This document shows positions 20,456 through 28,000 of a stretch of 38,043 nucleotides of DNA, piece by piece. The notes beneath the pieces are model-generated. The model did not search any database. It had not been told where the DNA came from and was given only the letters and a program-made list of their open reading frames with translations. Where the stretch lies: the IMG/VR virus record IMGVR_UViG_3300023109_000055, positions 1-38,043 of that record; one strand, written 5' to 3'. Source of the DNA: a virus. Numbering within the stretch: position 1 is the stretch's first letter; each line of letters opens with the position of its first letter. A program made the translations under genes and the position numbers.

Positions 20456-21063
20456 TAAACAAACCCATCTGTATAACTGTTACCATTAACAAAACTTCTA
20501 GTATTAAACACCATTTTTTGTCTGTCTGGGCTTTGCTGTACCATTAGATCCAATGCAATAGTTTGCATTACTGGTATTTGTTGACCATTGACATATTTTA
20601 GATCAACTCCACTATCAAATGTTGTTGAAAAGTTTGTTATAACAACTGGTACTCTTTCAAATAGTTGCGTACCAAAACTACTAAAGGAAAGAACAGGTGG
20701 TGGTGTACCAGCCATTGGCACACTCCCGTCATCATTATCTAATCCACTCCACATTTTGGTTACACTTCTTAAAAAATGTAAAACACCTAGCGTATATAGT
20801 CCTTCTTCCTCTGTTACACTTGCAAAACTTGCAGTTAACTGAATACTAGGACTTGGTGTATTAGCATATGCATTAACACTGTAATTAGTATGTACTAAGT
20901 CATAATTATTATAGTTTACTTGTTGACTATAACTTATATCTGGCTGGTAAGGAAACATTATACCGCCATGTGTGCGTAACACCGCAGCAGGACCTCGAGT
21001 ATATAATGGTGTAGCACCTGGCTTACATCTAAGTATGGTTCTATTACTTGCTGCTACTGTCAT
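20455..21063 (-). CDS. 48: Baseplate tail-tube cap protein gp48-like
   Basis: The product is 202 residues with a recognisable tail-tube-cap pattern. It begins with a Gly/Pro-rich lead and GGIMFPYQPDI, then NYDLVHTNYSVNAY and a strand-turn-strand ending in YTLGVLHFLRSVTKMW. This is followed by GTPPPVLSFSSFG, RVPVVITNFS and a C-terminal LDLMVQQSPDR. Marine T4-like phages carry such a protein, usually called gp48; T4 gp48 is longer (364). It would end the tail tube on the baseplate hub and start tube growth. Its start overlaps the upstream nucleotidyltransferase stop (ATGA). gp54, the neighbour of gp48 in T4, is not seen in this window. Confidence 0.72.
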   Translation of the reverse strand: MTVAASNRTILRCKPGATPLYTRGPAAVLRTHGGIMFPYQPDISYSQQVNYNNYDLVHTNYSVNAYANTPSPSIQLTASFASVTEEEGLYTLGVLHFLRSVTKMWSGLDNDDGSVPMAGTPPPVLSFSSFGTQLFERVPVVITNFSTTFDSGVDLKYVNGQQIPVMQTIALDLMVQQSPDRQKMVFNTRSFVNGNSYTDGFV

Positions 21064-21641
21064 TTAATCTTACTCTTTACAAAATTATAGATGTCATCAT
21101 CAAATGCTCCAAAGAATTCCATAAACTTTGATTGTTTTTGTTTTTCATTAATTGCATCATTCCTTATTGCATCACGAAACACACCAGCACTCATATCATC
21201 ATTAGTTGCTGGTACTTCCAAAATATATGCACCCTGTGTAGACGGAACCAATGAATTACTAGATGTATATTTTTTAAGGAACCCACCAGGTTGTAATCTA
21301 CTCTTGTCTTTATCACTAAAAACTAATACAGTTGCAGTAGTTGCAGGATCTTTGCCTACTAAGCTAACATCAGGTCTATATGGCTGTGTTTGCACAATAT
21401 TTCTTTCTGGAATATCAAACATTCCAGTCATTATCATTTGTTTTTCATCAAAACTAAATGGATTATCTTCAGGTACTGCGTTTTTTGCTAGCATAGTTGC
21501 AATAAATACGTTATTGCTGCCAAACTGTTCAACAAGATTCATGTAAACCTTATGATGAGCTTTATGCATAGGTTGAAATCTACCGCCATAAAAAACGGCG
21601 ATGTCTGATGCTATTGCTTCTGTTAATTGCGAATATCGCAT
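21060..21641 (-). CDS. Cytidylyltransferase-like nucleotidyltransferase
   Basis: The 193-residue protein has the HxxH nucleotidyltransferase signature at its N-terminus: FYGGRFQPMHKAHHKVY (residues about 18-33), as in NMN adenylyltransferases and related enzymes. Further on come VLVFSDKDKSR and an SAGVFRDAI segment (about 151-159) at the place of the second family motif (ISxTxVR), with Ser151 and Arg156. Such enzymes move AMP or CMP onto a phosphorylated acceptor; the acceptor here is unknown. It is the first gene of the tail operon, with AGGAG upstream of the ATG and a late promoter before that. Its stop overlaps gp48. A role in NAD metabolism, surface modification or virion assembly cannot be told apart from sequence. 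Confidence 0.75.
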   Translation of the reverse strand: MRYSQLTEAIASDIAVFYGGRFQPMHKAHHKVYMNLVEQFGSNNVFIATMLAKNAVPEDNPFSFDEKQMIMTGMFDIPERNIVQTQPYRPDVSLVGKDPATTATVLVFSDKDKSRLQPGGFLKKYTSSNSLVPSTQGAYILEVPATNDDMSAGVFRDAIRNDAINEKQKQSKFMEFFGAFDDDIYNFVKSKIK

Positions 21642-21660
21642 AAGAGTCTCCTGTTAATAG

Positions 21661-21668
21661 TATTTATG
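21661..21668 (-). promoter_or_regulatory. Late promoter of the tail operon
   Basis: Read leftward, CATAAATA matches the T4-type late promoter (NATAAATA) and lies 20 nt upstream of the first tail-operon ATG. It leaves room for a short leader with an AGGAG ribosome-binding site. gp55, encoded just to the right, is the factor expected to read it. Confidence 0.7.
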
Positions 21669-21697
21669 GTAGAAAAAACTGGGTAGTTAACAATTGA

Positions 21698-21725
21698 TTG
21701 ACATCATGTCAGACTATTGTATACT
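21698..21725 (+). promoter_or_regulatory. Sigma-70-type promoter of gp55
   Basis: TTGACA at 21698-21703 and TATACT at 21720-21725 are separated by 16 nt. The first 22 bases follow the same pattern (TTGACATCAT-N5-ACTAT-N2-TATA) as the promoter at 27246. TGACAT-C-ATGTCA (21699-21711) is a perfect inverted repeat over the -35 box and could be an operator. The gp55 ATG follows at 21756. Confidence 0.75.
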
Positions 21726-21755
21726 TTAAGTTAACCAGGGAGTCAAGGGCATATT

Positions 21756-22634
21756 ATGAAAAAACAAAACTATTTAAACAACAAAGACATGCTTAAAGAA
21801 ATACATAAAAGTAAAATTAGCTACTGTTATTCATTAGATGAAGAGTATACCCGTTTTGATGCAATAGTAGATGATTTAAAAGATATAAAAGATCCAGCAG
21901 TTATACAAGCTGCTAAGGAAAGTAGAGCAAGCCAGTTAAGTCAGATTGCATATGAAGAAGCTTATGATTATTGGTTTAGAACTGGTGGTAAACAAGCACA
22001 CAAACCCAAACAAATTAATTATAAAATAGACCCAAATACTATTGACGAAAGTACATTGATTTATCGTCTGATGACTTTTAATCATATTCCAGAAGAGCCA
22101 GGTAGAAAATCTAAGCCAAAAACAATTGGTGATAAACATGCTAAATGTAATTTTCCTCCTTTCCAACATTATGCATATGTAAATGGAAAGCTAGATGAGG
22201 TTGTACGAAGTCATTGGATAGGTGGCAAGGATAATGGCCATTTCAGTGTTGATCACGGAAAGGTTACAAATAATTTAGCAAAAATGTATATTAAACTTTG
22301 TGAACGTTACAGTATGCGTAGTAACTGGCGTGGCTACACATATGTAGACGAAATGCGTAGCTTGGCACTTTTGCAGTTATCACAAATTGGGTTACAGTTT
22401 AACGAACACAAAAGCCAAAATCCATTTGCGTACTATACAGTTGCGGTTACCAATAGCTTCACCAGAGTACTAAATTTAGAAAAACGTAATCAAAATATTA
22501 GGGATGATTTGCTTCAACAAGCAGGGCAATCTCCTAGCTTTAGCAGACAACTTGATCATGAAATGGCAGAACGTGCTAAATGGGATGCAGAAGCTGACCA
22601 AGCACGAAAGGATGCAGGCTTTAATATAGGTTGA
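21756..22634 (+). CDS. 55: Late-transcription sigma factor gp55
   Basis: The best match to T4 gp55 is residues about 170-250: LAKMYIKLCERYSMRSNW, GYTYVDEMRSLALLQL, then NPFAYYTVAVTNSFTRVL and LEKRNQN. This is the sigma region-2-like core that recognises TATAAATA. The N-terminus (YLNNKDMLKEIHKSK) also resembles the T4 start (YVNNKELLQAI). At 292 residues it is about 100 longer than T4 gp55; the extra part lies between these two segments. T4 gp55 ends with a hydrophobic/acidic sliding-clamp-binding tail. Here the end is DAGFNIG, so the clamp contact may differ. The gene is transcribed away from the tail operon, with a sigma-70-type promoter upstream. Confidence 0.88.
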   Translation: MKKQNYLNNKDMLKEIHKSKISYCYSLDEEYTRFDAIVDDLKDIKDPAVIQAAKESRASQLSQIAYEEAYDYWFRTGGKQAHKPKQINYKIDPNTIDESTLIYRLMTFNHIPEEPGRKSKPKTIGDKHAKCNFPPFQHYAYVNGKLDEVVRSHWIGGKDNGHFSVDHGKVTNNLAKMYIKLCERYSMRSNWRGYTYVDEMRSLALLQLSQIGLQFNEHKSQNPFAYYTVAVTNSFTRVLNLEKRNQNIRDDLLQQAGQSPSFSRQLDHEMAERAKWDAEADQARKDAGFNIG

Positions 22635-22659
22635 CATTCATTACATTTCATAGTAACTT
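22631..22659 (+). promoter_or_regulatory. Possible weak promoter before gp47
   Basis: TTGACA at 22631-22636 overlaps the end of gp55. TAACTT at 22654-22659 (17-nt spacing) is a poor -10 box. The -35 hexamer is exact and the place, 30 nt before a good GGAG ribosome-binding site for gp47, is sensible. Confidence 0.4.
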
Positions 22660-22691
22660 TAACGTAACTGTAAGCAACAGTCTGGAGACCC

Positions 22692-23702
22692 ATGGCATTT
22701 TTTAATAAAGCGGCGTGTTTTACTGATATTCATTTTGGAATGAAAAATAACAGTAAGCAACACAATAAAGACTGTGACGAGTTCATTGACTGGTTTATCC
22801 AACAAAGTGAAGATTGCGAAACTTGCATCTTTTTAGGAGATTTCCATCACCATCGTGCAGGGATTAATGTAAGTACACTTAATTATAGTGTTGAAAACGT
22901 AAAAAAACTCAGTAAAAACTTTGATAAGGTTTATATGATTACTGGTAATCATGATCTCTATTATAGAGAAAAACGTGATCTAAGCAGTTTACCATATGCA
23001 GAACTGTTTGACAATGTACATCTGATAAATGAAAAAACACTAGTTCAAGATGGTGTTGCATTTGTTCCATGGCTAGTTGAAGATGAATGGAAACAAGTAC
23101 GTAACGTTAAATGCAGATATATGTTTGGTCATTTTGAACTTCCTTTCTTTAAAATGAATGCAATGGTAGAAATGCCAGACCACGGAGGACTTAAAGCTAG
23201 CGAATTGTCAGGACCTGAATACGTATTCAGTGGACACTTTCATAAACGTCAAAGCAAAGGAAATGTACATTATCTAGGTAGTCCATTCCCACAAAATTAT
23301 GCGGACACATGGGATGATGAAAGAGGAATGATGAAATTACAATGGGATGGCGAACCAGTGTACACAAATTATCCTGGTCCTCGATACCGTACTGTACCAC
23401 TTAGCAAACTTATTGACGATGCAGATACAATTTTAAATAACAAAACATATTGTAGAGCTACATTAGACGTAAACATCAGTTACGAAGAAGCTACATTTAT
23501 TAAAGAAACGTTTAGCGAGCAATACAAAGTAAGAGAAATTTCACTTATACCTAGTAAAAAAGAGGAACATGCACAAGACTGGAAAACAGTTGACGATATT
23601 GAGGTTGAAAATGTTGACCAGATAGTGTATAATAGCTTAACTGCGGTAGACAGTGAAATGATAGATAAAAAACTTTTAGTGGACATATATAATAACCTAT
23701 GA
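22692..23702 (+). CDS. 47: Recombination endonuclease subunit gp47 (Mre11-like)
   Basis: The 336-residue protein (T4 gp47 is 339) is a calcineurin-like metallophosphoesterase. Metal-binding motifs appear in order: FTDIHFG (Asp12, His14), FLGDFHHH (Asp50), ITGNHD (Asn86, His87), MFGHFE (His147) and FSGHFHKRQ (His182, His184), followed by YLGSPFPQ. With gp46 it forms the SbcCD/Rad50-Mre11-type nuclease that resects DNA ends for recombination-dependent replication and host DNA breakdown. GGAG lies upstream of the ATG. Its stop overlaps the gp46 start (ATGA), so the two subunits are translationally coupled. Confidence 0.95.
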   Translation: MAFFNKAACFTDIHFGMKNNSKQHNKDCDEFIDWFIQQSEDCETCIFLGDFHHHRAGINVSTLNYSVENVKKLSKNFDKVYMITGNHDLYYREKRDLSSLPYAELFDNVHLINEKTLVQDGVAFVPWLVEDEWKQVRNVKCRYMFGHFELPFFKMNAMVEMPDHGGLKASELSGPEYVFSGHFHKRQSKGNVHYLGSPFPQNYADTWDDERGMMKLQWDGEPVYTNYPGPRYRTVPLSKLIDDADTILNNKTYCRATLDVNISYEEATFIKETFSEQYKVREISLIPSKKEEHAQDWKTVDDIEVENVDQIVYNSLTAVDSEMIDKKLLVDIYNNL

Positions 23703-25468
23703 TTATTCTTAAAGATATTACAATTAAAAATTTTATGTCAGTTGGAAACGTTACACAAGCGGTAAAATTTAGTGAAAATGGACTGACGCTGGTACTAGGT
23801 AATAACATGGACCTTGGCGGAGATGGTAGTCGTAATGGTACTGGTAAGACTACTATCATTAACGCACTTAGCTATGCAATGTACGGCAATGCACTTACTA
23901 ACATACGCAAGGATAACTTGGTTAATAAAACCAATAGTAAAGGTATGATGGTTACACTTGATTTTGTAAAGGATGGTGTCAATTATAGAATTGAACGAGG
24001 GCGCAAACCAAATATATTTCGATTTTTAGTTAACGATCAAGAACAAAATGAAGAAAGTAATGAAGCACAAGGAGAGATGCGTCAAACCCAAATTGTAGTT
24101 GAAAAATTATTTGGTATGACGCATGATATGTTTAAACATATTGTAGCATTAAATACATATACCGAACCATTTTTAAGTATGAGAGCTAACGACCAAAGAG
24201 CGATCATTGAACAGTTACTTGGTATCACAATACTGAGTGAAAAAGCAGAAGCACTTAAAGAAAAACAAAGGTTAACTAAAGATGCTATTAAAGAAGAAGA
24301 ATATAGAATTAAAGGAATTGAGGAAGCAAATCAAAGGATTAAAAAGAGTATCAGTGATTTGGAATTTCGACAGAAAGCCTGGAGATCAAAACGACATCAA
24401 AGCATTGAAGAAATTAAACAACAAGTAACAACTTTAGAAAAGATAGATATTCAATCTGAACTTAATAATCATGCATTACTAAGTGATTACCTCGAAAAGA
24501 AAAATTTAAAAGACCAAGCTGATAAATGGTTGGCTAGTATATCACAATCCGACATCAAACAGCAAAGATTAATATCAAAGCTAGAAAGTGAAATTGAGCT
24601 ATTAGAAGACCACAAGTGTCACAGTTGTGGACAAGATTTGCATGACGAAAAACAAGAGGAAATTTTAAAATCTAAAGAAGCTCAAAAGAAAGATGCTGCA
24701 ATGCAAATGCTTGCAAATGGAACACAAGAACAAGAATGGCAGGAAGTTCTATCTGAACTAGGCGATCTTGGACAAATGCCTAATACACACTACAACACAT
24801 TACAAGAAGCATTAGAGCATCAAAATACAGTTAGTAACCTACAAGCAGAAATCACTAGAACACAAAATGAAAATGACACTTACCAAGAACAAATTGATAC
24901 ACTAGTTAATCAAGGAATGCAAGATGTTGGTTGGGGGAATATGAACGATCTTACTGTTATGAAAGAGCATCAAGACTTTTTGTATAAACTGCTTACAAAT
25001 AAAGACAGTTTTATCAGAAAACGTATTATTGAACAAAACCTCCAGTACTTAAATAGTCGGTTGGCGTATTACTTAACTAAGTTGGGGTTACCGCATGAGG
25101 TGCAATTTATTAGTGATCTCACAGTTGAAATTACCGAACTAGGAAGAGAATTAGATTTTGATAATTTATCACGTGGAGAGCGTAATAGACTCATACTTGG
25201 TCTCAGTTGGGCGTTTAGAGATGTTTTTGAAACAATGAACACACCAATGAACTTTCTTGCTGTTGACGAATTAATTGATAGTGGAATGGACACAAATGGT
25301 GTTGACGCTGCACTTGGAATTCTTAAAAAAATAGAACGTGAAAGAAATAAAAATATCTTCCTTATTTCACACAGAGACGAATTGGTAGGAAGAGTTAATA
25401 CTACATTGCAAGTTATTAAAGAAGGCGGATTCACTACATTTAATAATGACATTGAAGTAGTTGAATAA
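23699..25468 (+). CDS. 46: Recombination endonuclease subunit gp46 (Rad50-like ATPase)
   Basis: The 589-residue protein (T4 gp46 is 560) shows the full SMC/Rad50 plan. The Walker A motif is SRNGTGKTT (about 44-52), after an N-terminal IKNFMSVGN start. Two coiled-coil arms rich in Glu, Lys and Gln flank a zinc hook, CHSCGQDL (Cys307, Cys310). The ABC signature is LSRGERNRLILGL (about 488-500), and Walker B is FLAVDE with a following D-loop-like segment. It would power opening and movement of the gp47 nuclease on DNA. It overlaps gp47 by four bases. Confidence 0.95.
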   Translation: MIILKDITIKNFMSVGNVTQAVKFSENGLTLVLGNNMDLGGDGSRNGTGKTTIINALSYAMYGNALTNIRKDNLVNKTNSKGMMVTLDFVKDGVNYRIERGRKPNIFRFLVNDQEQNEESNEAQGEMRQTQIVVEKLFGMTHDMFKHIVALNTYTEPFLSMRANDQRAIIEQLLGITILSEKAEALKEKQRLTKDAIKEEEYRIKGIEEANQRIKKSISDLEFRQKAWRSKRHQSIEEIKQQVTTLEKIDIQSELNNHALLSDYLEKKNLKDQADKWLASISQSDIKQQRLISKLESEIELLEDHKCHSCGQDLHDEKQEEILKSKEAQKKDAAMQMLANGTQEQEWQEVLSELGDLGQMPNTHYNTLQEALEHQNTVSNLQAEITRTQNENDTYQEQIDTLVNQGMQDVGWGNMNDLTVMKEHQDFLYKLLTNKDSFIRKRIIEQNLQYLNSRLAYYLTKLGLPHEVQFISDLTVEITELGRELDFDNLSRGERNRLILGLSWAFRDVFETMNTPMNFLAVDELIDSGMDTNGVDAALGILKKIERERNKNIFLISHRDELVGRVNTTLQVIKEGGFTTFNNDIEVVE

Positions 25469-25482
25469 AATTAGAGGATTTA

Positions 25483-25686
25483 ATGGGTAAGAAAATATAT
25501 GAAAGCCCTGATGGTGGAAAAACAGTTTTTGAAAGAGATTTAGGAAGTCGATGGCAAACTGATAACACTGACTGCCTCACAATTGATGGTATTACATATA
25601 ATGAGAGGGAACACCGACGTCATATAAAGAAGAAATTGCCAATTGATATTTTAGCTAAATTAGACCCAGAGTTAGTGAAAGAGTAG
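25483..25686 (+). CDS. Small protein of unknown function
   Basis: This 67-residue product was not recognised. It starts MGKKIYESPDGGKTVF and contains a WQTDNTD segment and a basic EREHRRHIKKK stretch. It has no membrane segment. GAGG lies nine bases before the ATG, and the gene sits 14 nt after gp46 and directly before the HAD gene (stop TAG then ATG). This supports real translation within the same operon. Confidence 0.7.
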   Translation: MGKKIYESPDGGKTVFERDLGSRWQTDNTDCLTIDGITYNEREHRRHIKKKLPIDILAKLDPELVKE

Positions 25687-26394
25687 ATGAATAGATTTAT
25701 ATTTGATGTAGACGGTACACTAACACCAAGTAGACAAGTAATAGATAAAAAGTTTTCTATTTGGTTTAGTAAGTTTTGTGAACGAAAAGAAGTGTACTTG
25801 GTTACTGGTAGTGACCGGCCTAAGACAATTGAACAAATTGGACAAGTAATTTATAATAGATGTAAAGGTGTATATCAGTGTAGTGGTAATGAGTTATGGA
25901 TCAAAGAAGCTCGTATGAGATTTAACAAATGGACATTACCTGATCTAGCAAGAACTTTTTTAATTAGTTGCGAGTATGAAAGCCCGTTTAGTATACGCAC
26001 AGGCAATCATATTGAAGAACGCCCAGGTATGGTAAACTTTAGTGTAGTAGGACGCAATGCATCTTTGTATGAACGCAAACAGTATGTAGACTTTGATAAA
26101 CAAAATGACGAGCGTAATACAATAGCAAAGGCATTTAATACAATGTTTCCAGAATTAGAAGCAACAATTGGCGGTGAGACTGGCATTGATATTGCACCCA
26201 AGGGATTGGATAAAGGACAAATTACAAAAGATTTTGATAAACATGATTACATTAATTTTTTTGGAGATGCAATTTTTGAAGGCGGAAACGATTGGGCACT
26301 AGCTGAAGCATTTAAGAATAAGAAGTTTAAAAATGCAACAAGTATAAACGTTTCAAACTGGCAAGAAACTTGGGATCATTTAAGACAAATATGA
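25687..26394 (+). CDS. HAD-superfamily phosphatase, eukaryotic phosphomannomutase-like
   Basis: HAD motif I is FDVDGTLTPSRQ at residues 6-17 (Asp7, Asp9). VTGSDRPKTIEQIG and a CSGNELWI segment follow. Residues about 110-175 carry ERPGMVNFSVVGRNA and GGETGIDIAPKGLDKG, the cap and lysine region of eukaryotic-type phosphomannomutases. FFGDAIFEGGND (192-202) is motif IV. Phosphomannomutases interconvert mannose 6- and 1-phosphate, so a sugar-phosphate substrate is plausible; a plain phosphatase is the alternative. The ATG follows the previous stop without a gap, and the stop overlaps the next gene (ATGA). It may supply nucleotide sugars or help change the cell surface. Confidence 0.75.
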   Translation: MNRFIFDVDGTLTPSRQVIDKKFSIWFSKFCERKEVYLVTGSDRPKTIEQIGQVIYNRCKGVYQCSGNELWIKEARMRFNKWTLPDLARTFLISCEYESPFSIRTGNHIEERPGMVNFSVVGRNASLYERKQYVDFDKQNDERNTIAKAFNTMFPELEATIGGETGIDIAPKGLDKGQITKDFDKHDYINFFGDAIFEGGNDWALAEAFKNKKFKNATSINVSNWQETWDHLRQI

Positions 26395-27242
26395 ACAAAA
26401 CAGTTTTTATAGGTGATAGTCATGCATGTGGGTATACAGTTGACACAAATCGTATACCCACATATTGGAGTCAAAATAACTATGCTGAAATATATGCAGA
26501 GTTATTTGACACAGAAGTTATAGTGTACGGACTACCAGGCGGGTGCAACAGAAAGTATCCAACTTGGGTTAAGACAATATTAGATTATTACGATGACATT
26601 GATACAATATTTTTACAATCTACTTATTGGAATCGATATCTTACAGCAATCAACACTAGTCAAGAACAATTTATTAATGATTTCAAACCTAACTATTTTT
26701 CTCTTGGTCCTAATGTAGGAGTAGCAGGCGATAATATTAAGAAAAATGTTGACAGATGGATTGATGTAAAAGTAAAACCTGGAGAAGACTATGGCGAATT
26801 AAACCAAAGCCAAAATAAAGAACATTATGTTAATCGTAAATCTTTAACATGGGATCCATATGGTATTGATTTCTCACCTGTTGAAGAAAAATATTACTAT
26901 ACTAAGCTATGGCATGAATTATTTACACACTTACAATATAGAGATTACTGTCAAGACTTATTTACTATTGATAGGTTATGCGAGCAACGGAACATTAAGT
27001 GGCACTTATGGTCAATGAATAATAGAGTGTTTGTTCCAACTAATCCATATTATTATGGAGAATTCACAAATTGTCAAACTTACAATTTGGTGGATTTTAG
27101 ACAATGGATGTTGCAAAATAAAAATATAGATATTGATACTGACAAATATAGAAGTGATCAAGAACACTACATATACAGCATACACCAAACTATTGCTAAA
27201 GAATATATACCTTATTTAAAAAATGCTAAAATATGCCTATAA
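26391..27242 (+). CDS. SGNH/GDSL-hydrolase-like protein
   Basis: The 283-residue product begins MNKTVFIGDSHACG, a block I (GDS) motif directly at the N-terminus as in SGNH hydrolases. Later landmarks are YGLPGGCNRKYPTW (possible Gly/Asn blocks), TIFLQSTYW, and near the C-terminus SDQEHYIYSIH, which could hold the catalytic Asp/His pair. I chose the ATG at 26391 because it overlaps the upstream stop as ATGA and starts just before the motif; an in-frame ATG 21 nt earlier lies inside the HAD gene. SGNH enzymes are esterases or acyl-transferases. With the sugar-phosphate HAD gene it suggests glycan modification, which is inference. Confidence 0.6.
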   Translation: MNKTVFIGDSHACGYTVDTNRIPTYWSQNNYAEIYAELFDTEVIVYGLPGGCNRKYPTWVKTILDYYDDIDTIFLQSTYWNRYLTAINTSQEQFINDFKPNYFSLGPNVGVAGDNIKKNVDRWIDVKVKPGEDYGELNQSQNKEHYVNRKSLTWDPYGIDFSPVEEKYYYTKLWHELFTHLQYRDYCQDLFTIDRLCEQRNIKWHLWSMNNRVFVPTNPYYYGEFTNCQTYNLVDFRQWMLQNKNIDIDTDKYRSDQEHYIYSIHQTIAKEYIPYLKNAKICL

Positions 27243-27245
27243 GTG

Positions 27246-27273
27246 TTGACATCATACCCAACTATGCTATATA
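27246..27273 (+). promoter_or_regulatory. Sigma-70-type promoter before the GIY-YIG gene
   Basis: TTGACA at 27246-27251 and TATATA at 27268-27273 are 16 nt apart, and the whole element aligns with the gp55 promoter. Expected transcription start is about 27280, only a few bases before the ATG at 27284. No ribosome-binding site is present, so the mRNA may be leaderless. Confidence 0.65.
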
Positions 27274-27283
27274 GTATTAGTAC

Positions 27284-27712
27284 ATGCAATGGACTTATGA
27301 AGGTAAAATCGTAAATGAAATTGAAGATGGATATATTGGATTCGTATACCTGATTACAAATCTGACGAATGGCAAAAAGTACATTGGCAAAAAACTGGCA
27401 CAATTTAAAGTAACCAAAAAACCCTTAAAAGGCAGAAAAAACAAACGGCGTTCGACTAAAGAAAGTGACTGGAGAGACTATTGGGGATCTAGTGACAAGT
27501 TAAACGCAGATGTTAAAAACTTAGGCCCAGAAAAATTTACAAGAGAGATACTTTATTACTGCACAAGTCGCAGTGAACTAAGCTATCTTGAGGCAAAAGA
27601 ACAATTTGACCGCAAAGTACTTGAAACTGATGAATACTACAATGGTATCATTAATGTTAGAGTAGGCGGTTCCAAGGCTTTAATCGAATCTCTTAACAGA
27701 CACCAGTCATAA
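27284..27712 (+). CDS. GIY-YIG family endonuclease
   Basis: The 142-residue protein has the GIY-YIG signature GFVYLITNLTNGKKYIGKK at residues 19-37. A basic loop (RKNKRRSTKESDWRDYWG) with the likely catalytic Arg follows, then a YLEAKEQF helix with the expected Glu. Only the nuclease domain is clear, with no obvious DNA-binding module after it, as in many free-standing phage homing-type nucleases. It has its own promoter and lies directly upstream of the structured RNA segment. It could be a homing nuclease or a DNA-processing enzyme; no split gene is nearby. Confidence 0.82.
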   Translation: MQWTYEGKIVNEIEDGYIGFVYLITNLTNGKKYIGKKLAQFKVTKKPLKGRKNKRRSTKESDWRDYWGSSDKLNADVKNLGPEKFTREILYYCTSRSELSYLEAKEQFDRKVLETDEYYNGIINVRVGGSKALIESLNRHQS

Positions 27713-27747
27713 TATACCCTCCTTATTAAACGCATTGAGTTTGTTCG

Positions 27748-27974
27748 TAATTACTGCGGACCGACAGATCTTGCTGAGGGCAATCAAACCAAAAGAGTGG
27801 GCTCTACTGTGCCATTGTAACCCACGGATAACCAGTAATGTTGATGTTATAGCATCTGGTGTTTCTGCGTCTTAAGCAGTGAGTAAAGGGGTAGCGCAAG
27901 ACCGCCTCTGCCTAATTGGGTTTCACTATAACAGAGCGAACTGGAAGCGGGGTAATGACCGTTTCGTTTTTTTT
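27748..27974 (+). ncRNA. Candidate structured non-coding RNA
   Basis: This stretch is clearly richer in G+C than its surroundings and has no open frame. Possible stems on the + strand are as follows. ATTACTG (27750-27756) pairs with CAGTAAT (27833-27839) and encloses GTGGG/CCCAC (27797-27801 with 27821-27825). GATG/CATC lies with ACCA/TGGT near 27831-27860. CTGC/GCAG spans 27865-27879. GGTAG/CTGCC joins 27890-27894 with 27908-27912. The segment ends in a seven-pair hairpin and a T8 tract. ACCAG and CAGTAAT overlap, so the first two pairings exclude each other and could switch. The 5' end is not defined. It does not match tRNA, tmRNA or RNase P RNA as I know them. Confidence 0.6.
27944..27974 (+). 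terminator. Intrinsic terminator of the candidate ncRNA
   Basis: GAAGCGG (27944-27950) pairs with CCGTTTC (27959-27965) through seven pairs including one G-T, around an eight-base loop. G and eight T (27967-27974) follow, a classic rightward Rho-independent terminator. Confidence 0.8.
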
Positions 27975-28000
27975 GCACTTGGCTTTATCGAGCTAAGTGC
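27975..28000. repeat. Inverted repeat after the terminator
   Basis: GCACTTGGC and GCTAAGTGC form a nine-pair hairpin with one G-T pair and an eight-base loop. It begins right after the T8 tract. It has no T tract on its own 3' side on either strand, so it is not a second simple terminator. Confidence 0.6.

Noticed and set aside
26370-26390. Upstream ATG for the SGNH-like gene
   Set aside because: It lies inside the HAD gene and adds seven residues before a start that already has ATGA coupling and begins at the conserved motif.
27775-27812. c-di-GMP-I riboswitch
   Set aside because: GGGCAA...AAACC...AAAGAGTGGG resembles its first half, but the tetraloop stem and second stem do not form and no gene follows on that strand.
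27748-27974. Structured segment as RNase P RNA, tmRNA or group I intron
   Set aside because: Short stretches look like RNase P conserved bases (AAAGGGG...CAAGA, AACAGAG), but they are in the wrong order and the P4 helix is missing. There is no T-loop or CCA end for tmRNA, and no split gene or intron core for group I.
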